A DNA stretch of 64,000 nt, from the NCBI GenBank assembly GCA_946965045.2, contig CAMPTO020000005.1, positions 1 through 64,000 of the forward strand. Direction: 5' to 3'. Shown here one piece after another: positions 32,131 through 42,796 of the stretch. The stretch comes from Epithemia pelagica. Its lineage: Eukaryota; Bacillariophyta; Bacillariophyceae; Surirellales; Surirellaceae. Made by a program: the position numbers and the translations under genes. Each line of letters opens with the position of its first letter. The stretch's first letter is position 1. Under the pieces are notes generated by a model. It was not told where the DNA came from, searched no databases, and was given only the letters and a program-made list of their open reading frames with translations.

Positions 32131-33540
32131 CAGCGCTGCAAATCGATCCAACCTACGTGCACAACACACACGAGCACATTGCCATGTGTGGTTGCTGTCC
32201 CAAAGGAGAAAAAGGACGAATAACCACCACAAGACCCACACAGAGAAGCATGGCATGGCAGTCGTATACAAGATGACGATTCTCCCAATGCGTTGTCCAC
32301 CAAAACGACGAGAAAGAGGAGACGACTACTCTTAGGAGGTGCGTGGTGGCACTGTTGGAAACGAAGACGACGATGAGGATTCAAACCGAGCTTTGCGAAA
32401 CACCAATCATAGAGAACCAAGGCAAGAAGAAAGTAAGAAGGAATTGGCTCAAGGACAACAACGACACGATTCCCTGCAGAATACTTGTTGTTCCAAGGAC
32501 ACCGCCATGCCCTTGGTAGCGTACAGCGATATACAATCACTGGGTGGAGAGCAGGATCAATTATGAGGCACGTGCCTTACCGATAGTATGAAGCGACGCA
32601 TGATACAACACTGGGGAGACCGAAACTTGCCCCATTTTAAATATACACAATGGACGATGATGCGGCGATTGCAGTGGCCCATGCGCTGCACCAAAACACG
32701 GCATGGACCTTTTTCGACTTGTCGGGAACGATTGGGAATACCGATAGACTCCAAGCCTTGGCCCAGGCACGGAGCGTCCGTACTGCATTGACACGATTCG
32801 AACTGTCGGGTTGCCGCCTACGTCACCACAATGGCCTTGAGTCTTTGAGGCTTTTGCGCTTCGGGAGACGCAAATCGACGATGCAGGAATGGAATCCTTG
32901 GGCTACGCCTTGCTGGACAATACAGGGTGGCGCGTCTTGGATGTATCGTTCATTGACTTAAGAGGAGAAGCACATGTCGATGCCTTGACAATGGCCTTTC
33001 AGGGACCATCATGATGGAGATACTTGATTCTTAATGTTGGCGGTATGGGGGACCAGGGTCTGCAAATCCTCGCCGAGCTGTTGAATATCTCCCTGAACCA
33101 CTGGCAGAGATTTACCCTTCATTTGGGTGGACATTATTCGTGGAAGAAGGCGGATGATCATGTTCAGGAATTTGGCGTGCTATTGTTACGCAAGCGACTG
33201 ACCAAGGACTGGAACTCCTTGGTGCTTTGGTTTCCCCGTTGGAGCAGCAATGAAATGAATCACTTGATTCACATATAGGAGGATAGTTCTCCAGACGAAA
33301 CCACGGCAACAACTGAGGAAAGCCACCCGGCATGCCGTAGTCATCACCAAGAACATGATCAACAGTTGTTTTGGACCAATTTAAGTGCCGAAAACTCGCT
33401 CCGCATGGCCAATTATTTGGGACAGTGCGGGCAATGCATGGATCTGTCCAGGCTTCATTCTTCCAAGCAAAGCTATTCCAACAATGAAACGTCTTGTCGT
33501 GGTGGTGATGTGAATGAAAGACAGCATCAGTCATCCAGAA
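32131..33540 (+). pseudogene. Broken copy of the LRR-TIR gene, TIR lost
   Basis: It aligns with 35850-37600 of the intact gene. Shared text includes 'SKDTAMPLVAYSDIQSLGGE', 'DSMKRRMIQHWGD', 'DDDAAIAVAHALHQNTAWTF' and 'FWTNLSAENSLRMANYLGQC'. Lesions visible: TGA at 32564-32566 where the intact gene has CGG; loss of the segment corresponding to about 36345-36714; frameshifts near 32850; a TAG at about 33277; truncation at about 33540, where the sequence switches to block A. The second LRR block and the TIR domain are missing. The gene-to-relic order (LRR, block A, kelch) reveals the ancestral tandem unit. Confidence 0.8.
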
Positions 33541-33544
33541 TACT

Positions 33545-33770
33545 GAGGCATTGCACCGACGAACGGCATTTCTATTAGCAGGATGGAACAACAACAGGTC
33601 AAACTACGACAAGCAACTTCCTTCCCCGACTCGCCATGTCTCCATCTATGGCCTGTGCGGTGTCGTTGCTTATTCGTTGGGAACCAACAACCAGACAGAC
33701 TGTGGAGCCTTTTCATTGCATAATTGTTTGGAACATGGCATTATACAGTACTGCAAGCGGCACCCCGAAC
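33545..33770 (+). pseudogene. Block A relic (copy 3)
   Basis: Contains 'WNNNRSNYDKQLPSPTRHVS' and 'GTNNQTDCGAFSLHNC'. It is joined directly to the end of the LRR pseudogene and followed by decayed sequence leading to the kelch 5 leader. A local repeat, 'AAACTGACTGGAACGAATCG', is present twice (about 33777 and 33876). Confidence 0.5.
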
Positions 33771-34096
33771 AACCACAAACTGACTGGAACGAATCGCACC
33801 AAGCCTGCCAATTCACTCTCCAAACCAGTTTTCCATCTACTCTACCGCCCATGGCAAGTGGCATAACAACCACAAACTGACTGGAACGAATCGCACCAAT
33901 TCTGACATTTTTGTTCTGCGAGTCTCGTGTGAGGATACCACAGTGGTTGTCTGTCTCGCCGTGAGGTGTATTTCGGTATCCAAAAACATCCACGGTATTT
34001 CGAATGAATTGGAGGCGTGGTCTTCTTCGTTTTGTGGGACTATTGTGGTCCATATTTGTCTCGCGACGAAAGCTACCCATCTCGTTTCGATCCATC

Positions 34097-34230
34097 CATT
34101 TCGTAAAGTGAGTCGTGCTTCAAGTCCACACCCATCCGCACCCATCAGGAGACGAAAACCCAAGAAACTCTCTCACAATACAGTGTCTTGATCCTCATCA
34201 ATTCTGCAGTCAACGTTTGGAACCAGGAAC
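34097..34230 (+). promoter_or_regulatory. Conserved leader (block C) of kelch gene 5
   Basis: Leader homologous to the other four, with 'TCCGCACCCATC' duplicated. Confidence 0.6.
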
Positions 34231-35313
34231 ATGGCATCGAAAGAACAAGCATGGCAGTCGGGTCTTGTCCTTTTGGACGAGACACCTGAATGGAATGAAA
34301 ACGATTGGCCTCCTCTTGTAGGTGGATGGCGAGAGCGTCATGCTACGGTCGTACTTGATCGTACGGTCGTCGTGCTGGGCGGATATCAACCCAACAGTTT
34401 TGCCACCAAATCAGTTCTTGTATTGAATTTAACAGAACGAGCCAAAGAGTGGCGACAAGGGCCATGCATGAACAAGACACGTTATGGACATGCCACTGTT
34501 GTGTGCAACGGAGGCGTATACGTGATGGGAGGAAATAGTAATGTACTTTCAAGATTGGATTGTATGGAACGAATTGATGCCAACGATTTGCTCCAACCAT
34601 CTACGACATCAAGCTGCACGCATGAGAGTCATTGGACGAAATTGAAATGCCGATTATCAACAGAACGGAATGGATGTTGTGCTGTTGCGGTGAAGAATCG
34701 ATACATTATTGTAGTAGGTGGATTTAACGGGGTGGAAGATTTGTCGTCGGTGGATATCATTGATACCAGGAATCACACTGTCATTGCGGGGCCAAATATG
34801 AACGTTCCACGAGTGTGGTTTGCCAGTGCGGTCATTGGTCACCGCATCTTTGTCGTTGGAGGCTCCACAACAAACACTTCGGTAGAGTATTTGAACTATG
34901 CAACACCTAGTGATAATGAAGAGGGACAGGACACTCTGTCTACATTTATTTCCTCCTTGTCTGGCTGGACGACTCACTCTGATTTGGTAGTTTCCGCCTC
35001 GCAAAGATCTTGGGCAGTGGTTACCGTGGGATCCTGTCTGGTAGTGGCGGGAGACGATCGAACTGTGGAAGTCTTGGATACTCATCACAACCGAATGTGG
35101 AATCTCCCGCCATTCAAAAATGGTCGTGAAGACTGCTGTATGGTGACTGTTGCCAATCAAGTTGCAGTGATTAGTGGATGGCGTAATCCATCCTGTGCGA
35201 CATTACCACTCATGGACAAGAATACATGGTGTTTTCGTCAACTCTGTGAGCAGCATCCAAATAGATGGTTTCATTCTCTGGAAAGATTGGGTAACGGAGA
35301 TGTTGACTCTTAA
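34231..35313 (+). CDS. Kelch-repeat beta-propeller protein 5
   Basis: 360 residues ('MASKEQAWQSGLVLLDETPE' start). Six blades: 'VVVLGGYQ', 'VYVMGGNSN', 'YIIVVGGFNG', 'RIFVVGGST', 'CLVVAGDD', 'QVAVISGW'. It ends 'FHSLERLGNGDVDS'. It lies between the LRR pseudogene and the intact LRR-TIR gene, all on the plus strand, which suggests the kelch and LRR genes were duplicated as one unit. Whether they act together is an inference from repeated linkage only. Confidence 0.85.
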   Translation: MASKEQAWQSGLVLLDETPEWNENDWPPLVGGWRERHATVVLDRTVVVLGGYQPNSFATKSVLVLNLTERAKEWRQGPCMNKTRYGHATVVCNGGVYVMGGNSNVLSRLDCMERIDANDLLQPSTTSSCTHESHWTKLKCRLSTERNGCCAVAVKNRYIIVVGGFNGVEDLSSVDIIDTRNHTVIAGPNMNVPRVWFASAVIGHRIFVVGGSTTNTSVEYLNYATPSDNEEGQDTLSTFISSLSGWTTHSDLVVSASQRSWAVVTVGSCLVVAGDDRTVEVLDTHHNRMWNLPPFKNGREDCCMVTVANQVAVISGWRNPSCATLPLMDKNTWCFRQLCEQHPNRWFHSLERLGNGDVDS

Positions 35314-35895
35314 ACGAATGTGACATGGCAGTTGAAATGTACAACAGGTTGCTCGGCCATGAGCCCGAAAACTATATCATGGCAACTATATAGTATAATA
35401 CTAAACAGGAGATCGTATCCATCTTTAGGTACGCTTTAAATCGCTACATCTAAGGACGCATCACGGACTGTCGTAGGAATGGGCTGAGAGAAAGTGCGGA
35501 TCTGTTCTGTTCCAATGGCGAAGGGACGAGTTAGGAGTTAGGACGGCTCCTCATCGAGAGGAATGGATAGCACATTACCACCATCGACTTGCGAGAGGAT
35601 GCGACTGGAGCATGAAAATCCCCAGCGACATAATTGATATAAGTCTAATTGTATGACGTCTATCCATCAAAATATACGCCTAGGGAGTATTCCGTTGGAT
35701 CTTTTTCTGCATAACAAACATAAAATTCTGTGTTGTTCATCATCATCTTCTTCTTCTGTTTTGCCTTGTCGAAAGGAATCTCCTTTTTGCTGGACGGCAA
35801 GTCCTAGCTAGTAGATCGACCCAAGCATACGAGCAATCGTGAGGGCAAACAAGAAGAGCATCGTTCCGCAGCACCAGACCCCCACACCAGACAAC
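35314..35895. other. Spacer before the LRR-TIR gene
   Basis: Non-coding. The frame of the next gene is open from 35839 but lacks an ATG before 35896. Confidence 0.45.
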
Positions 35896-38800
35896 ATGTG
35901 GTTCCTGTCTAAACGAAGAACGAACAACCACAAGACCCCGTCCAACAAGCATGGCGATGGTACAAACGGCGATTTTCCAAATCCCTTCTCCTTCAATACG
36001 AGACAGAGAAGGAGACTACTGTTTGGTGGTTCGTGGGAGTGTTGGAAACGAAAAAACCGAGACGAGGAGGATAAGGATTCGAATCGAGCATGGAAAACCA
36101 CCAATCGTAGAGAACCAAAACGGCGCCAAGAAAGCAAGCAAGCATCGGCTTCACAACAACAACAAGATTCCATGCAGAAGGCTAGTTATTCTAAAGACAC
36201 CGCCATGTCCTTGGTAACGTACAACCATATCCAATCACTGGATGGAGAACAGGATCAATTACGGGGCACGTGCCTTACTGATAGTATGAAGCGACGCATG
36301 ATACAACACTGGGGAGAACGACACTTGCCCCATCTCAACTACACATGTATAACTGATCAAGGGGCCCAAGCCCTTTTGGATTTGGATCGAGAGGCTAAAT
36401 GTGGTCGTCCCATTGACTGGTTCTTCTTGAATCTCTCTGATGGTCGTGAGCTTGGAGATGCAGGCATTACAGCTTTGGCCCAGGCCTTTGTTCAACAATC
36501 CATTCGTCATCAATCCGAGAACCCAACTTGGCTCACCATTTCCGTCCAATCGCTCAATGATAAACTGGCAGTCCAGTTGGCCGAGACTCTCAAGCAAAAT
36601 CCCTCGTGGTATTGCTTGGAACTCAAGTTATGGATTGGAGTCGATAGCTTGCAAGCACTAATTCAAGCCTTGCATACCAACCGTGTTTGGAAAGAATTGC
36701 ACTTGTACAACAACATGGATGACGATGCAGCAATTGCAGTGGCCCAGGCACTGCAACACAACACGGTATGGACCTTTTTGGACTTGTGTGGAACGATTGG
36801 GAATACCGATGGACTACAAGCCTTGGCCCAGGCACTGAGCGTCCGTACTGCATGGACACGATTCGAACTGTCGGGCTGCGGCTTACGTCACCACAATGGC
36901 CTTGCGTGTTTGGCTCGGGCAATTAGTACAAATCCAGAATGGGAGGCCTTTGCGCTTCGGGAGACGCAAATCGACGATGGGGGAATGGAATTGTTGGCCA
37001 ACGCGTTGATGGACAATACAGGGTGGCGCGTCTTGGATGTATCGTTCATTGACTTGAAAGGAGAAGTACATGCCGAGACGTTGGCTTTGGCCTTGCGGGG
37101 ACAATCATGTTGGAAGTACTTGATTCTCAACGTTGCTGGCATGGGGGACCAGGGCCTGCAAATGATTCGACAAATGTTTCATACCTCCCTAAACAATTGG
37201 CACCGTTTTGCCCTTCATTTGGGTGGCCATTCGTGGGAGGACGCCGACGATCATGTTCAGGAATTGAGCGAGCTCTTGCTACGCAAGCGACTGCGCAAGG
37301 GCTGGAAATCCTTGGTCCTTTGGTTTCCCCATTGGAGTAGCACTGAAATGACTCACTTGACTCACACATGGGAGGATGGTTCTCCAGACGAAACCACGGC
37401 AACAGCTGAGGAGAGCCAACAAGAACAAGATCAACATTTGTTTTGGACCAATTTGAGCGCGGAAAACTCGCTCCGCATGGCCAATTATTTGGGACAGTGC
37501 TGGCAATCCATGGATCTGTCCATGCTCCATTCTTCCCAGCAGCAGCAAAACGATTCGACCGACGAACTAAGTCCTTGTGGTGATGTGAATGGAGCCTCTG
37601 GTCTCCTTATTCCACGTCTCATTTCGTTACACCACATTCCACGCCTTTCCTTTGAAGCAGCCCTCGCATTGATTCAATCCATCCCGCACCACCGCCACAA
37701 GAAGCCTGCTGGTGTGTCGCACGGGACATTATGTGAGACCACGGATAGTACAAACAGAGCAACACGGATACTCACAACGCCCAATTTCTCTTGGACTCGT
37801 TTGTCCTTGAGTCACCTCAATATGAGCGATATCGGAGCCAACATGATTGCAAAAGTGTTGCAACAAAACAAAACGTGGCAAATTCTTGACCTGGCCCATA
37901 CGGCAATCGACGATCATGGCATAGCGATGCTCATGGATGGTATGAAAGAACATCTGGAGTGGCATTGCTTGAATGTGTCTCACACCAAGGTTGGACCAAT
38001 GGGAGCGCAAGTGTTGGGCATGGCATTGTTGCGTAACGTCACGTGGTCTTGTTTTTCCATCTCCCACAACAGGCTCATCACAGATGAAGGACTGCAGTGC
38101 CTGGCTCTGGGAATCGCTGGTCGACCATGGCATACAATCGATCTCGGCTTCACCAAGAACCTGTCCGACACGGGCCTTAAAGTGTTGTCGCGTGCCTTGA
38201 TGGTCACTGGAGGAGCCGCGTCGACATGCTCCTGGCGCCATTTGCGCTTGTCCCATTGCGACATGGGAGACTCGGGTGTGATTCGATTGGCCCTGGCAAT
38301 GCGACAGAATTTGCAGTGGCAAAGGATTGATCTTGGGGACACATTCATGACCAGCGATGATATGGAAGTGATTTCGGATGCTCTGGAGAAAAATCCAGAA
38401 TGGAATACGTTGGACCTGAGGCACGCTGCTCGAGACAACTTTGAAGCCAAGACAATCCTGGATATCACTCAGATGAATCCGACCTGGAAAGCGATTGAAT
38501 ACAAATTACCTTCCTCGCCCAATCATCAAGGAATCGTTCCGTTTTCTGACGTTGGCATTGACTCCATAATGAATGAAAAAACACATGAGAAGGGTAGTGG
38601 AGGGCATCTTGTGATTACCACAAAAACGTCGTCAGGGCAAGGCAGCAACGAAATATGTCTTGCCTCACAAGCAAAACCAGGTTTGGAACCGTTATTCTTT
38701 GGTTTCCATCTTGAAATGGCCATTGACTATGGTCAATCACTGATCACTTCTCTATGCATGATTAGGTCGAGGAGTTTTCTGGACGTGGGCAAAATCCTCC

Positions 38801-39654
38801 TTGAAGTGTCGGAATCACTGGCAAGGATCAATCGTATTCGACTCTCCAGGAACGGCGGCACGGAATGGAATCCTTTGCAAAAGTTGCCTCCAGCACTGTC
38901 GAGACAAGTTGAGAGCATTCTTTCCTTTGGTATGGACTTGGCAGAAATCATGCAGGACAAGTTGGACGGTACTACCCGAAAGCCTCTCTATGACGTGTTC
39001 ATCTCCTTTGCGGGAGAAGTTCGGTGCGAACGAGACTGTGACTATGTAGAAATGCTACAACAACAGATCGAACGGGCGGCAAACGGAGAGAAAGTCACCC
39101 TATTTGTGGATAGCCAGTCGATGCGTCCCGGAGAAACCAGTTGTCCCACGGTCACCATGTTCAAACACATTTTGACGTCCCGCGTGGTGGTCAGTGTTGC
39201 ATCGACACACTATGTCCAAAAACGATGGCCAATGGCTGAATTTTTGTGTGCATTGGCTCGGAACAAGAGGGTGGGACCCTTGGGTCACAGTCCACTGATT
39301 GTCGATGCCATGCCAGGACTGGAGTCGTACCATCCGTGGTTCCCACTAATACCACAGGACACAACGACTCGTATTTATGGTACTTCCAGGAGCTGGTTGG
39401 ATGACTTGATCGTGTTGTTTCCTCCCTCGAGTCAACTTCCGTCAATGCAAAAATGCTACGGCATGAGCGACCACAAACAAGGTAAGAGTGACTGCGCACG
39501 CACGCACTGTATAGTGATTGCGAATCATTCGTATTTGGTATCTGACACGTTTCACATCAAATGGCCATATCTGGTAATACAATGCAGTGGCGGATCACAC
39601 TCTGCGCATTGCCAGCCATGTCCTTCATTCCCTGAAACTCCCCAAACAGGATGA
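35896..39654 (+). CDS. Large LRR protein with C-terminal TIR domain
   Basis: 1252 residues from the first ATG (35896). Residues 1-110 are basic and Gln/Ser-rich. Two blocks of ribonuclease-inhibitor-type LRRs follow (about 130-420 and 620-860), with repeats such as 'ALQHNTVWTFLDLCGTIGN' and 'VLQQNKTWQILDLAHT'. A helical linker leads to a TIR domain (about 1030-1180): 'YDVFISFAGE' (strand A, box 1), 'VTLFVDSQSMRPGE' (BB-loop region), 'ILTSRVVVSVASTHYVQKRW', then 'PMAEFLCAL', whose Glu (about residue 1115) occupies the place of the NADase catalytic Glu of SARM1 and plant TIRs. No P-loop/NB-ARC and no membrane segment are seen. A 'CAAG|GTAAGA' donor at 39482 hints that the last 57 codons may be replaced by splicing. 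A sensor of ligands or proteins signalling through TIR is inferred. Confidence 0.8.
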   Translation: MWFLSKRRTNNHKTPSNKHGDGTNGDFPNPFSFNTRQRRRLLFGGSWECWKRKNRDEEDKDSNRAWKTTNRREPKRRQESKQASASQQQQDSMQKASYSKDTAMSLVTYNHIQSLDGEQDQLRGTCLTDSMKRRMIQHWGERHLPHLNYTCITDQGAQALLDLDREAKCGRPIDWFFLNLSDGRELGDAGITALAQAFVQQSIRHQSENPTWLTISVQSLNDKLAVQLAETLKQNPSWYCLELKLWIGVDSLQALIQALHTNRVWKELHLYNNMDDDAAIAVAQALQHNTVWTFLDLCGTIGNTDGLQALAQALSVRTAWTRFELSGCGLRHHNGLACLARAISTNPEWEAFALRETQIDDGGMELLANALMDNTGWRVLDVSFIDLKGEVHAETLALALRGQSCWKYLILNVAGMGDQGLQMIRQMFHTSLNNWHRFALHLGGHSWEDADDHVQELSELLLRKRLRKGWKSLVLWFPHWSSTEMTHLTHTWEDGSPDETTATAEESQQEQDQHLFWTNLSAENSLRMANYLGQCWQSMDLSMLHSSQQQQNDSTDELSPCGDVNGASGLLIPRLISLHHIPRLSFEAALALIQSIPHHRHKKPAGVSHGTLCETTDSTNRATRILTTPNFSWTRLSLSHLNMSDIGANMIAKVLQQNKTWQILDLAHTAIDDHGIAMLMDGMKEHLEWHCLNVSHTKVGPMGAQVLGMALLRNVTWSCFSISHNRLITDEGLQCLALGIAGRPWHTIDLGFTKNLSDTGLKVLSRALMVTGGAASTCSWRHLRLSHCDMGDSGVIRLALAMRQNLQWQRIDLGDTFMTSDDMEVISDALEKNPEWNTLDLRHAARDNFEAKTILDITQMNPTWKAIEYKLPSSPNHQGIVPFSDVGIDSIMNEKTHEKGSGGHLVITTKTSSGQGSNEICLASQAKPGLEPLFFGFHLEMAIDYGQSLITSLCMIRSRSFLDVGKILLEVSESLARINRIRLSRNGGTEWNPLQKLPPALSRQVESILSFGMDLAEIMQDKLDGTTRKPLYDVFISFAGEVRCERDCDYVEMLQQQIERAANGEKVTLFVDSQSMRPGETSCPTVTMFKHILTSRVVVSVASTHYVQKRWPMAEFLCALARNKRVGPLGHSPLIVDAMPGLESYHPWFPLIPQDTTTRIYGTSRSWLDDLIVLFPPSSQLPSMQKCYGMSDHKQGKSDCARTHCIVIANHSYLVSDTFHIKWPYLVIQCSGGSHSAHCQPCPSFPETPQTG

Positions 39655-40233
39655 CCTATCAGCATCATCGGAATGAGAATCTGTGTTTGTCCCCAATCAT
39701 ACAACACATAATATAGGGCTAATAGAAAGAGTCCCCCTTTGTTCGCGAGACACGAATAAAAGGCTTCTCGGAAGACCGACCCATCCGCGATCGACCCTCA
39801 GCGGACAGACAGACAGACAATCCTACCCTTGCGCTCCGGCAATATTTTAGTCCCTACTCCTAGCTACCACGCCGGTTGTTGTTGTTGCGAAGACTGGTAC
39901 AAGTAAGGAGAACCACCTTTGTTGTCCCTCTCTATCCAAAAGCCACAAGTTCCAAACATGGGGTCGTTGTTACCACAAGGATGAAACAAAGCTCTCGAAT
40001 ACACTGAAATACGATCTCATGAGCCGATACACACACGAGTTCCAAAATCCTCTAACTAACTAGGTAGTAGATACGAATACAGTAGTAGTAGGTAGTTCCC
40101 AAGGAGCAACCCCGTGGGTCGCCGCCTTCCAAGAGAGAGAACGGTATGTGGACCACTGCACGGTCCCCGTGGAACCCAGAGTCCAACGTTACGCCATGAC
40201 GGACCCATCGGACACACATCCAGAACCTCCTAC
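39655..40233. other. Intergenic, no gene seen
   Basis: Convergent 3' ends of the LRR-TIR gene (plus) and the Sec14-like gene (minus). Confidence 0.5.
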
Positions 40234-42137
40234 TTACTTGGCGTCGTAGTAATAGGCCACCAAGACAACATCGTGCGCCGCCGAAAACCGACCTCCGCCC
40301 TTGATTTCGAGTTGAATGGTCAACGGATGCATGGGTCCCACAATGGGTGAATCATTCGTGGGGTTCAAGACGACATGAGTCGGCGGCGGTCGATCGTCAT
40401 CCTCGTCGTCCTCGTTAGTGTTGTTGGTTGGTTTGGATTGAGCGGGAATTTCCAGGGCGGGCACCACCACGGTGGCACCATTCAGGACTTGGACGGAAAT
40501 GGGTTGGGTGGACCGAGTCCAGAGAGATAATTCCACACGTTGCTGGGCCGGCACGGTCCACGAGTGACTGGCCTTGTGTCGGACACTTAGCAATTGCGTG
40601 TCGAGATTGATATACGGCGTGTTGTTGTTGCTGTCCAAAGTCGAAGTCGAATCCGTTGATGATGATTGTTGTTGCTGTAACAGTGTCACCGTATCGGGTC
40701 CGGTACCACCATAATCACTGGGCAATTGATCCGCGTCCACCAATTCTCGCAAGCGTGCTTCACTGGCGGCCTTGCCGGAAATGAGTTCCACCTTGCTGGC
40801 CGCACGGGGATCCAAAAAGGCTTTGCACAAGCGCCAAAAGGCGGTAAAGAGGAGCGGGGCGTTCACCAAAATCATGCGACTCGTCGTTTCGGGAAAGCAA
40901 ACGGCATCAATGGCCGATTGAGCCTTGATGATATTGAGCGTTTTCTTGTTCAAATGACTGGTCGTCAAGCCCTGCAAATCCAGAATGCACAAACATTCAA
41001 AGCTTTCCCAAACACAAACAATAACAACAAGGAGAATTCGAAAAACAGCAAGAGCAAGACCGAATCCATTGGAATTGAAAAAGTTGCAAAGAAACACGTT
41101 CAAATACTGTGAGAGAGCATATGTACGTGGAATCCATGCGGTTGGATGGTCATCACAACCCATCCACAACGACAACGACAGATGAATTGGTTGCTTGCTT
41201 GGTTCGACCAATCCACTGCGTCGTCACGTACGCACGTTCCTTTGTTCGTACGGAATGGTACGTACCGTGTATTCGGATACTGCGCTTTGCGTTGGACGAG
41301 TCGTTGGGCCAAATCACGGGCCATTAAGTACCAATGCAATTGCACAATGTGGGTCACGTCCGTCAAGGTTTGAATGGCGGTACTATTGACTTGTCCCGGT
41401 TTGCTAATAAAGACGGGGACACCCGTCTTGTCAAAGCCACCGGTATAGAGTTGGGGAAATTGATGATAATACAAGGCCGGATCACAGCCCAAGGCGGTCG
41501 TCGGATTGGGATAAAAGTTGGCGGCGGCCGCCGTCGCTCGAACCCGTTGTCCTTCTTCCACCAAGGCAATCGTTTTGGGCAAGTCGAATTTGGCGTGTCG
41601 CAAAAAGCGACAGAGGGCCCAGACTTCGCCTTCTTCCCGTCCAAAGCCAAAAATGGTATCGTAAAATGCTGTATCATCGGCCGCGACGCGATTGTGCACG
41701 ACGGCTTGAAATTGCAAATAGACATCGGCTTCGTCCGAGGTTAAATGACCCGGCACTCCCCACAACAAGGGATTGGCCTCCACGCCACGACCCTTGACAT
41801 TCTGTGGTTGTTGTTGGGGAGAGAAACAGGGAGCGGCATAGAAGAAACCAAGCAATACGAAACCACAGTCCGTCGTCGACCACAACAACAACAATGACAT
41901 TCAAGTGTGTGTGTCAGAGAATTGGCATTTCGACACTCTCTTTTTGGATGATGGCAAGCATTTCTTTTGTCGTTTCGTTCGTACCTTTTTGTCTGGTTCG
42001 GGAGCTGGACCTCCCATGAGTTGTTCCTTGGTCCATCCTTGGTCCGAGCTCGGCGGTGTCGTCGTCGTCATTGTTGTTGTTGTCTTTTTGTTATGATTGC
42101 AGGCGAGCTTTGGCGCAGGAGTTGCCGAATGAGCCAC
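40234..42137 (-). CDS. Sec14-like CRAL-TRIO protein, three exons
   Basis: Exons on the minus strand: 42137-41985, 41801-41266 and 41002-40234, joined by GT-AG introns (183 and 263 bp) with matching phase; 485 residues. Exon 1 is Thr-rich. Residues from 'EEGEVWALCRFLRHAKFDL' form the CRAL-TRIO N-terminal helices. The lipid-binding domain follows: 'FDKTGVPVFISKPGQ', 'CLCILDLQGLTTSHLN', 'FPETTSRMILVNAPLLFTAF' and 'LVDADQLPSDYGGTG', the last closely matching the Sec14 'LP-x-x-YGG' end. The C-terminal 150 residues ('QLLSVRHKASHSWTVPAQQR', later 'AHDVVLVAYYYDAK') look like a GOLD-type beta-sandwich. The role is phosphoinositide/lipid transfer at membranes by family knowledge. Single copy, unlike the repeated cluster to its left. 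Confidence 0.8.
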
Positions 42138-42796
42138 ACTAGGTAGACACTATGGAGGGATTCACACAGCAGAGGGAGACACGAAACAAGATACCCTCTG
42201 ATAGGATGTTGTTGTCTTGTGTGTTTCTCTGTACAAAAGAAGAATCCAAACCGTGCTTGTCTTGCGCCAACGTGTGTGTGTGCTGTGTTGGAGATGAGAT
42301 TCCCAGAATTCCAAACCCACAAAAAAGATGCTACGGACGGTTCGTCTGCGGTCGGTGACGACGACAAAACTCCTACCGTCGCTCCCATCACGGTGCCATA
42401 TGGGTCGCGTATAAGTCGTCCCTGTCGCCTTCCTAGACTAGCTCTAGCTAGGTAGAGCAGAGGTGATACTCTTCGAGTTCTCTAGGAGTACGATAGAGAT
42501 GCATCCTGGTCCTGGTCCTGGAGAGAGAGAGAGAGAGAATGAAAGGTTCCGACTCACTCTCTCGTTTTGATGCGGAGAATGATACCCGGAATAATGTGTG
42601 GGTCAGTGGGTTGTTTGGTTCAAGTTCTACTAAATTACAGTATCCAAAATACAGTGGAAGTGGCGTTTTCGTTCGTTCTTTTGCCGGAGGATCCCACATC
42701 CTCCGAAACAGCAAACATCGAACGAAATCAAAGAGCCACACCACGGTCGGTTTCCCTGTTTCGTCAAGTTCCTTCGTTTGGGTTGTTGGTTCGTTC
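42138..42796. other. Intergenic between Sec14-like and biosilica-type genes
   Basis: Promoter side of the Sec14-like gene. A (GA)n tract lies at 42521-42538. No gene supported; the long plus-strand frame entering from 42539 is a shadow. Confidence 0.5.

Noticed and set aside
35896-39654. NB-ARC/NLR assignment for the LRR-TIR protein
   Set aside because: No P-loop GxxxxGK[ST] or other nucleotide-binding motif between the LRR blocks and the TIR domain.
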